From NCBI RefSeq assembly GCF_032854445.1, contig NC_088307.1, forward strand, positions 24,129,953-24,193,952: a stretch of DNA of 64,000 nt, read 5' to 3'. Under the pieces are notes generated by a model. The model worked only from the letters and a program-made list of their open reading frames with translations. It did not search any database and was not told where the DNA came from. This document shows positions 55,070 to 64,000 of the stretch, one piece after another. This stretch comes from Liolophura sinensis. Lineage: Eukaryota > Mollusca > Polyplacophora > Chitonida > Chitonidae. A program made the translations under genes and the position numbers. Numbering within the stretch: the stretch's first letter is position 1; every line of letters begins with the position of its first letter.

Positions 55070-56239
55070 ACTACCTGCATCTTAATGCAGTGCTTTAACG
55101 ATGTGGGATAGTGCAATGCATTAACACTGTATAACAAAGGAAATGAACATAAAAAATTAAATGTCAAAGCACATCATCTGAAACAAAAACATGGATGATG
55201 GTGTCAGAATTGGTGTCAGTACACTTGGTAACGGAGATAGCAATACCGTGGAACGCTTTTGAGCCATTCAAAAGTAATAGGCGTTGTATCCTTTACACCT
55301 TGACGCTAGGGGCGTGTAAACTGCTTCTTTTTTTAGCATGTGTGTGAACACTTAGAACAATACCCTGACTGATGTAAATTGACAAGAGAGTGTATTTCAC
55401 CAGATACGTGTGACCATTTGCTAACTTTCACACTGTCGTCGCTGCTATGGTATTACTTTCTATGTGCAGTCTAATTATATTAAAGCGTAAGCAATTTTCT
55501 TCATGAAAAAAAAATTGAAATTATTGCGTTTACATGTTTAGCATATAAATGTTTGCAGTACATACATTCATAGACCTACCTGTAAGTCCCGAACAGCCCG
55601 GAGCGTTAGTGTATGAAGTCCAACTAGCGAGGCAGCAATGCACGTACCGAACAGTAGATCTGACAACCTAACAATCGGGGTCGAATTGTTATGAATAACT
55701 CAAGGTTAAATAAATATCTTCATAATTCTATAATGGTCGAACCCTATGTGGCAGCTATAAGTATAATCCGTATGCATTTATGTATCCCATTACACGGGGG
55801 GTAACAAAGCGTGACAGATTGCACACTCGCGGCTGTTCCGTTTTTTTGACGCCCCTGGCATCTGTCATGCCGCGCGCTGGCACGCGTGTATATTACAGTT
55901 TTTGTTTAAGGTTTAGCGCAATTAAGGCTGATGCATGACCGACCCGGCGCTACAAACTATAAGCCATGAGAAAAGTATCGCATGTTGGCACTACAGTTTT
56001 ATGACATAAGCCTTCCCGCTGCTTCGAATTGCGTAATAAGATACAATTTTTCGTATAAGTGGTTCTTGAGCTCTGGATCACACAGTGGGGTTATTTATAG
56101 AGCCATAATCCTAACGGTATCATGGACCACAGAATGAAGATTGTATTCTCAAAGTTATTGCTCTTATAAGTAAGTCTATAACAAGCTTTAGCTCTTATAC
56201 GAGCTTAGTTAGTAAGCACGAGTAATGTATAAATACATG
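55070..56239. other. Intergenic, no gene recognised
   Basis: Includes a family D repeat copy near 55290-55400 ('gcgtgtaaactgcttctttt', 'aacacttagaacaataccct'). Confidence 0.4.
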
Positions 56240-58488
56240 TACACTCAAAAAAATAAATGTTAATTTTAATAGAAAGTCTGTTGTCTGAGTGATGTTACAA
56301 TGTATTCTGTTATTGCAGCAGATAGAGCCCGGGAGCTAGCAGAGGTATCGGTCAGGTCACATGCGAAAGGTTTGACATATTGTACATTCAAAACCATGTG
56401 TAAAAATGCCAAAATGGTGATTGTTAAGTGCGGCACCCGTGCACAGCCCTCTAGGGGTGGGGTGAAAAGTACCTCAAAATTAATTTTATCGGTCACGATT
56501 GCATACTAGGATGAGCCTCATTTTATACATATAAGGAAATTTTTTTTACCAAAAGATACCTTGAGATGTGCTAATTATAAAATGGTAATTCTTAAGTCGA
56601 GGTCAAAAACCAGATAAGAACGGGCCAAAGATCAACATTTTGGCTAAATTACATTAAAACACTGGCATCAGTCACGACTGAGTATGAGGGCGAAACTTAG
56701 CTTATACATTCCTCATGACAACTTATTCACTAATGACCAATTCTTAAGTGTTTAGCTTACGTACTAAACCACTAATTAGCATCAATTATGTTTTTTTGCT
56801 ATGTCATGCCGAGAACGAGAACGATGTTTTGAGGAAAAGGTACTTTGAGATATACTGATTTTAAAATGCTAATAAATTTTCAACATGCACATATTCTCTT
56901 AAAAACGGATCAAAAGTTTCCTACCGGCCAAGGCAACAGGACTGCCATTCCAAAGTTTGCGGGTTATGGACTAGACTTATAAATTCATATATTTAACTAA
57001 CTTGTATTTAGCCATAGAATTTCGTGCACTTTGTGCTGCGGAGGATTGCCGACCATCGGCATTGTACAGCTTGTTTTTGCACGTTGGAGTTTGAACTTCA
57101 TCTGTTGTTGACAACTGTAGAAGGTAAGACAAACAAACAAACCCACCAGGAGTAGCGTGAAGCTATCATCCTCCAGAAAAGACAGAGGCAATGATGTAAA
57201 GCAATAATTCTAAGTGCATTTGACATTAAAAAATAATGGCAGACTTCTCATTTTTACTATTCAGATTTTTTTTTTTAAAAGCGACATTCAAGCATGTGCC
57301 CGGTTGGGTTATTGTCAAAAAATACTCGATTTATTCCTTTCCAGAAAATAATTTAAGCCATTTCATTAAAATCTGATCCATTCTGAAGCCAATCAGAACA
57401 ATGAATTGAAGACAATGAGAATTACCATTTTATATTGACGATGTTCTGTGTATCTTGTTGCACAAGTTCACCTACGTAACCGACATTACCAACAGATGTT
57501 AGAAAAGCGTTAATTAGGTGGTTCTTCAATGGCTTGGTACGTTTCATGAAAACGTTGACTCCAATCAAGGTCATGCTATTTAGGCTGCGGCTTTAAGTCC
57601 TACGGTTAGTCACACACCTGACGATGGTTGACACTCCCCCAAAGCACGAAGAGCATGAAACTGTATTATTAAATACAAGTCAGATAAATACATGACTTTA
57701 CAAAATTGGTCCATTAGATGCAAACTTAACAACGACAGTCCTGCTGCCTTGGTCGGTATACATAACTTTTGATCTGTTGTGAAGTGGTGTTTAGAATAAG
57801 CATTTTATATTTAGCGTATCTCTAGGTATCTTTTGATAAAAACATTCCTTGTTCGCAAAATGACCGATAAAAGTCACAATTAGCGTTAATTAGGCCGTTC
57901 TGACGCGGCGTAGTGCTTGGGCTGGGAACTTAAGAATTGGCTTTCAGTGATTGGGTTGTCATGAGGAATGTATAAAATGAGTTTCTTCCTTGTACTCAAA
58001 TGTGACCTATAAAATTAGTTTTGGGGTACTTTCCACCCCACCCCTAGAGGGCCGTGCACGGGTCAAGCACTTAAGAATCACCATTTTGGAGTTTTCACGC
58101 ATGGTTCTGTACGTTCAAGGTGTCAGATCTTTCGTACACGACCTGACCAATAGATCTGTGCTAGCTCCCAAACTAATAGTTCTGTTAAATATAACACACT
58201 TATTCCATTAATTCAACATAAAGCTTTTGTTAGACTAGCAGGACATTGTGTTGAATATGACAGAATATTATGCTATAGCAATAAAATACATTCTAACATC
58301 TAACGTTGAAGTTAACAGAAAGCGTTTTATCTGATGATGCTAGAATGCTCAGCATAACTATTCTATTAGACTAACAGGATATTATGTTGGATATGACTAA
58401 ATATTGTGTTGTAATAAGAGAATACATTCTAGCATTACTCAGACAACAAATTTTCTGTTAACCTTAACAGATTAATTTTTTGAGTGTA
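56240..58488. mobile_element. Fold-back element (acactcaaaaa family), 2.25 kb
   Basis: Ends tacactcaaaaaaataaatg (left) and tttttgagtgta (right, to 58488) are inverted. Longer inverted arms follow: left 'acccgtgcacagccctctag,gggtggggtgaaaagtacct' (near 56435) against right 'gtactttccaccccacccct,agagggccgtgcacgggtca' (near 58025). The right side carries extra internal copies of the terminal motif (near 58180 and 58320). No transposase was seen. Confidence 0.8.
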
Positions 58489-58999
58489 GTGCTTCTTCAC
58501 TGAAACACTATGCCGATTTACACCAGCCGTGACTCTCAACCCAGTCCCCCAATATACTGATAACAAAATGACAAATACTTCAATATCTCCACCTTCGTGT
58601 GTGTGTGTGTGTGCTAATTCTGTTACAGGCATTTTCTTCTTTGGTGCCACGATGATTAAGTACTTATAGAGAAAAGCATACTTGCACCCAAGTCATTTCA
58701 CACATCCGAACCGCAGAATTTTTTTTATATTAGCGGCAAATTGAGATAATTCCTCTCCCTTCAACCCTTCAACGGAATCTTTTACTGAGTGGATGTAGGC
58801 GGATCAATAGATTGCAAAGCTGTGGAAGCAAGCTGGTATAATTAAACTACTGCGTGTCACGATACATTGTCGATGGACAGCTATAGGTGAACGCTGCCCC
58901 TGGCCATTAGTATCGAGATTCAAACTCAAACCGAGTCGTTAGCTGTTATACTCACCTTTATAAGGGTCATTATATCCCTCTTGGTTAACATTTTTATGT

Positions 59000-59960
59000 G
59001 CCAAAGGCTGTCAACTGGTTAAGATAAGAATGTGTTATTGCTTCCTTTATGTACTTAACCTTTTGATTCTCATTTCACTGGATACTTTCCTCTTTGATCA
59101 CTCAGTAGCCTCTTGGCCTGGTTTCATTTGAACATTGATCTGTTCTTTTGGTTTTGTTTTTTATATGACTGTTGATATTTATTCATTTTATTGGATTAGT
59201 ATTTTACGTGGTACTCTAGGAAATTTCATTTGTCCGACAGCGACCAGCATTATGGCGGAAGAAAACCGGCCAGAGCCCTGGAGAAACCGAAGACCATCCG
59301 CAGGTTGCTGACAAATCTTTCCACTTACGGGCGAAAAGGAAGCCAGAATGACGTGGACTCACGGCTGAGTGGTTGTTGATAAATTGGTTTACTATTTGTT
59401 GGGACAATGGGATTTTGCATGGCAGGTCTTTGAATCAATGGTCTCTTGTGTTAGTTTCATTTAGTGATTGAACACAAAGTTCACAGCTAGTTGTTACATT
59501 AGTTTTTTCGGTCATATTTCCTTGGTCAGTGACCTTTTAATTGGCCACGTTTTACTGGGCTGTTGGCCTCTTGGCTCACAATTCGTTGGCACAAATGACT
59601 AATATGGACATCTAAGCATCTTAGCCTCGTTTCATTTGTTCGTTGGTATCCGTTGACATCTTTTGGTTAACGTTTCTTTGGGCCAGAGGCATCTTGACCT
59701 GGTTTCATTTGGCCGTTGACATCTTGGTTTACAATTCCTTGATACAAGGGCTCATTTCGTTAGCATTTCTTGGAAGCAGAGGCATCTTTGTTCCCTTACA
59801 TTAGGCCACTGGCATTTTTATTCAAAATTGCTTAGCACGCTGGTCACTTGATTAGCATACCTTTGGGTAGGTGGCATCATGGCCACGATTTAATTCCCTG
59901 TTCGCTCCTTCGTTCTAAATTATGTGGCACACTGGCTATTGCCTTTCTAAACTGGCCAAA
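59000..59960 (+). repeat. Degenerate tandem-like region built on 'tggtttcatttggcc..ttgacatcttggtt'
   Basis: Phrases such as gcctggtttcatttgaacat, gcctcgtttcatttgttcgt and acctggtttcatttggccgt recur irregularly every 60-100 bp. This looks like a very old minisatellite. Confidence 0.5.
59175..59362 (-). mobile_element. SINE (family A), inverted, diverged
   Basis: 'attggattagtattttacgt', 'cgaccagcattatggcggaa', 'gaccatccgcaggttgctga', ending 'aaggaagccagaatgacgtg'. It interrupts the degenerate repeat region. Confidence 0.8.
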
Positions 59961-61412
59961 CTCCACAAATTACGGCGGTTTACTGACCACAAATTTATCT
60001 ATCAACGCCGTATACTCATGCATTTTTCAAAGATGCGGCGTCTTTTAGATTAGCTGAAGATTTTCCATCATGAGATAAAATTTATGAGCATGATACCCAT
60101 TAACCAACATATTATAATATAATATACATAAATTGTCTTATAAATTACATAGATCTGCTTAACCCATTGTGCTAGGGGCATGCAAGCTGCTACAATTTAC
60201 GCATTTACATGAACAGTCAGAATAACATTCTGACTGAGGTGAATTGACAAGAGGCCGTATTTCACCGATTACGTGTGACCATTTGTCAGCTGTAACACTG
60301 TCGTCGGTGCTCTGGTTCTCTCTCTCCGTCGCACGTCTTTAATTATATTGCTATTTTACTTTCGTGACCAACCACAGTAACACCATTCAGAACGCTTGGA
60401 TCCATCCTGTTTTTTTTTCCCAATCCTAGCAGATTATGCAGGTCTGAATTGGCTTACTTCATTGATCACATGGTTCTGTACATGGTTCGGGACATTGCGT
60501 ATTAACGGCTTGAGACTTTGAGACATTCATAGGTATCCCTAAACCTCGAGTGAACCTTCCCCATTGGGTTAAGTATATCCTCTCTCTCGCCTCCTCATAG
60601 GATGCTTCTTCCATCCACCACGCACTCCCGACCCATCCACCACGCACTCCCGACCCACTCCCACCCACCCCCAAAATCATACTTCCTTACACATGTGATG
60701 ACACATTGTCATCACATGCACATGTACAGTCCATGAGTCTGACAAATTTCATCATTGTGAGATAAAAGGTGGGCGGACCTCCACGGACTGGCGAGTATGC
60801 CATCCTGATCGATGCAAACAAATCACCCCTCACATCGACGATCACTGACCATTATCAGGCCTATTAACCTACGTGTGAAGGCGTATCTGCGAACAGGCCT
60901 ATATACAATGGGTACACGTACTCATATAACCGTGTAAAAAACAAAAACAACAAAAAAACCCCTCTTAATTATAGTCTTTAGGACCCCGTTGTTCAAAACT
61001 TGTTTAAGACTTAACTTGAAACCAAGTCTTCATTTTTGTACTTGGCTGAAAAAAAATTGCGTAATATTATATTAAATATGAATAAAACTGCTGCTGTTAC
61101 ACTTTGACTTTGGAGAACTGAGTTGGCTGCTGAGTTTGGCTAAAATTTTAAATATAAAATATGTCTTGATACCAGTATTAGCTAATACACATTCGAACAA
61201 CTGCGCCCAAGGCTCCAAGACGAATGGAAATAGTGAAATGCAGAAAAAAACACGTCTGATCATGAGATTGAACCCATCTCTGATACATGTATGTCCTGGC
61301 GGGATTGTTAGGCAAGCATCTTAATTAACACGTCGCCCAGGGCCCGGTATGATGCTAGACTAGGACAGATTTTTCAAAGAAAGGCGAACAGTTGGTGCTG
61401 GTTACACGTGTA
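59961..61412. other. Intergenic, no gene recognised
   Basis: A family D repeat copy lies near 60140-60320 ('aacccattgtgctaggggca', 'gaacagtcagaataacattc'). A short direct duplication (ccaccacgcactcccgaccc) is at 60616-60655. A tRNA-like SINE remnant in minus orientation may lie near 61250-61330. Confidence 0.45.
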
Positions 61413-61893
61413 TACACTCAAAAAAGAAATAAAATAATCTGTTAATTTTAACAGAACATGTGTTGTTTGAGCGATGCTAGAATGTGTTGTGTTATTATAG
61501 CATATCAGGCTATAGTTATCAGGAAAATCTGTGGCAATAACAGAATACATTCTAGCACCACTCAGACAACAAACTTTGTCAAGTGCGGGGCCTCCGTGGC
61601 TCAGTCGGTTAGCGCGCTAGCACAGCGTAATGACCCAGGAGCCTCTCACCAATGCGGTCGCTGTGAGTTCAAGTCCAGCTCATGCTGGCTTCCTCTCTGG
61701 CCGCACGTGGGAAGGTCTGCTAGCAACCTGTGGATGGTCGTGGGTTTCCCCCGGGCTCTGCCCGGTTTCCTCCCACCATAATGCCGGCCGCCGTCGTATA
61801 AGTGAAATATTCTTGAGTACGGCGTAAAAACACCAATCCAATAAATAAATAAATAAACTTTGTCAAATGTAACAGATTATTTTTTTGAGAGTA
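61413..61893. mobile_element. MITE (acactcaaaaa family) split by a SINE
   Basis: Left end tacactcaaaaaagaaataa, right end ttttttgagagta (to 61893). Internal 'acagaacatgtgttgtttga' and 'attctagcaccactcagaca' are imperfect inverted copies. The SINE at 61583-61854 interrupts it. Confidence 0.85.
61583..61854 (+). mobile_element. SINE (family A), full-length reference copy with 12-bp target-site duplication
   Basis: tRNA-like head gcggggcctccgtggctcag,tcggttagcgcgctagc with B-box-like 'gtgagttcaagtccagctca', middle 'tcccccgggctctgcccggt', 3' body 'tgagtacggcgtaaaaacac', tail (aaat)n. aaactttgtcaa flanks it (61571-61582, 61855-61866). Best-preserved family A copy here. Confidence 0.96.
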
Positions 61894-63452
61894 GGCTTTA
61901 TGCAGATTGCTTTGAACTCAAGGATAAATGCCGTTACATGACATTACACATGGTGCATGGAGCTTGTACATGGTTATATAGAAGTATCGATTTCAATTCT
62001 TGTCATCACACAATCGCCACGTGCATCGAACCGTATGACACATTTATACCCGATAACATACAGTACTGTTAATATAGCTTCACATCCTTTTAATGTTTCT
62101 GCCAAATTGCCATATAAATAGGTTACCATGCACAATACGCTCATGCGAAGATTTTTGTCATTAAAAGGCATTCATGAGCAAGTGCGCAAACGTGAGCTTG
62201 GACCATATATACAAATATTATTATGTTCAAATGACGCTTTAATACATACTAAAATACATGCAGTATTAAAACGAATCATACGTAACCTATAGACATCCGA
62301 TGGTTTCTTCCAACAGGCTGAATGCTAATCTGTTAAGGACCATGTCTTTAACGGGAACTGTACATTTTATTTTTTTGGTAAATGTATGTATATTTTCTTG
62401 ACAAAGAGCAAGGGTTTCCATATCAAACCTTTTTTGAAAAGGGTTCGGATTATTTAAAACCTACATGTATGCAGCATCTGACATTTGTAATTCGTATTCC
62501 ACACGTTATCATATAATGTAAATTATCATTATCGTATAAAAAGGTACGTGTTCAGAATGCAGATTTACTTTCAATACAGCGTAACGTGCGCACACAAGCT
62601 GAATGTTAAATTCTCTAGATGCGTTTATCTGGCTTATGTAATAGGTCTACATATTGAAAATTATTTGCATTTCTAGCTGGTATATTCATATACCTATGGG
62701 CATACATATATATTTCAGATCCTGAAGAGATTTATGAAAAGTGGGATCCATCCCCACCTTGGGAAGGCAACTGCTAGATTCTACCTCAACCATAGCATAC
62801 GGTGACAATAAGTGGCCGGCTTCCCTCTGGAGACCGTTAGATCAGTGAATATATAGCGCCAATGTCTGCGCGTCTCACGTAACCAAGTTCACTAGTAACT
62901 TATCAAGGACATCGTCGTTCTAAGTGGATTTACCCTATTTCCTTAACCTTTTCACATATGAAAGAACAACTTTCAAGGCAATTTCTGTGCAAATTTTTCA
63001 TTTGATTTTGGAGACAAAACTATCATTGTTTGCTTTGGTCAGTTCCAGGGCTTCGTAAAAACTCGTTTTTATGAATCTACAACAGAACAATGCCTTCAGA
63101 ATATGCTTGAAAAAAAAAACACCTTATGAACATGAGAAAAGGTTGAAGAATGGATATCGGCAGAAGTTCGAAGTGGGATATGCGACATGTTACGTGATTT
63201 CGGTGACGCTGGACGCCCAACGAACACTTGTGACGTGCATGTCCGTCCGATGTCACACTAACCTCACGTTTTGTGAGCGGAAAATCTGCCTGTACCTCAT
63301 TACAGTACCATCTTATATGTGAACAATTCTTGGGCAATAATTAGCAACCTACTAAATCTTTGAGAACTACATGTACGCCTATGTAGAACTTTAATAATAA
63401 GGGACGTCAGTTGACAATTTTTTTTGCTATAGATCCATGTATACACATGTAT
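61894..63452. other. Intergenic, no gene recognised
   Basis: The second copy of the dispersed repeat seen at 29685-29890 lies at about 63150-63305 ('cttgtgacgtgcatgtccgt', 'gcggaaaatctgcctgtacc'). The rest is AT-rich and unassigned. Confidence 0.45.
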
Positions 63453-63712
63453 TAATGCATTAATTTTAACAGAAAGTCTGTTGTCTGCGTGATGCCAGAA
63501 TGTATTCTGCTATAGTAACAGATTATTCTGGGCCTATCATTTATATCTGATTAGTCAGTATCTTTTCTGATATTTCTGAGATTTAGCTCATTGATTTCTT
63601 GTTTATTTTGAATCTGTGGCGAAAATATACTGTCAGTGGTGTTACAAATTTGTTTTTACTTACTAAAAAATACATTTTAGCATCACTCAGACAACAGACT
63701 CTGAAATTAACA
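63453..63712. mobile_element. MITE (acactcaaaaa family), copy with decayed ends
   Basis: 'attaattttaacagaaagtc', 'gccagaatgtattctgctat' on the left and 'tacattttagcatcactcag', 'acaacagactctgaaattaa' on the right are inverted counterparts of the same family; terminal tacactc is lost. Confidence 0.7.
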
Positions 63713-64000
63713 GAAAATGGTCGGTACGAGTAGGCTTACCGGTATAGGGCCTACCTATAAATTTTAAAGAACGTGTAGGTATTCATCAATAAGCGGCATG
63801 TGGGGGCTATATGTAGGGGTGGGGTTCTACTTCATATATATGGGTCCATAGTCTATTAGATATAGGCCTAGGCCCCTATGGAATGAATGATCTGGGTTTA
63901 CCTCCACCTTGCCAGCATTTGTACCATATCGTGGCGATCTATATGATGGAAGTAGCTAGCCGATCGTGTTTCAACATTCTCTAAAGGTCAAGGGCAGAAA

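Overview
This is eukaryotic nuclear DNA: GT-AG introns with matching phases, AATAAA sites next to gene ends, abundant tRNA-derived SINEs with target-site duplications, a dead Tc1-like transposon and several minisatellites. The protein-coding content (ANAPC2, PPIL3, TRUB2, a CIMIP2B/FAM166B-like ciliary protein) is animal. The dominant SINE, with a 3' body of the 'gtgttttacgccgtactcaagaat' type, suggests a marine invertebrate, probably a lophotrochozoan such as a mollusc. That taxonomic guess is inference only.

Layout. 1-13.9 kb (+): the C-terminal half of ANAPC2, the cullin-like subunit of the anaphase-promoting complex; seven exons with consistent phases end in a stop at 13903. 16.2-17.3 kb (-): TRUB2, a mitochondrial TruB-family pseudouridine synthase-like gene on one long coding exon, with a one-base frameshift and a replaced catalytic Asp. 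18.5-25.9 kb (+): complete PPIL3, a spliceosomal cyclophilin of 161 residues, whose first coding exon contributes only the ATG. 31.3-42.6 kb (-): complete six-exon CIMIP2B-like gene, 299 residues, a predicted ciliary microtubule inner protein. 48.25-49.5 kb (-): a small unassigned gene of 123 codons plus a coding-looking upstream exon that joins it in frame but for one TAA. I recognise no cellular gene from 50.4 kb to the end; that part holds SINEs, a 2.2-kb fold-back element, MITEs and degenerate repeats.

The most unusual pattern is that three tandem arrays each start inside the 3' part of a real coding exon and run on into the following intron or 3' flank: 22 units of 90 bp from an ANAPC2 exon (with its splice donor), 11 units of 141 bp from the next ANAPC2 exon (with its donor), and about ten units of 72 bp from the last PPIL3 exon (with its stop codon). 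All three periods are multiples of three, whereas three arrays not seeded by exons (65, 43 and 38 bp) have periods that are not; an intronic 18-bp array is the exception. The two ANAPC2 arrays place dozens of duplicated 5' splice sites inside two introns of an essential gene. All counts, phases and alignments were done by eye.
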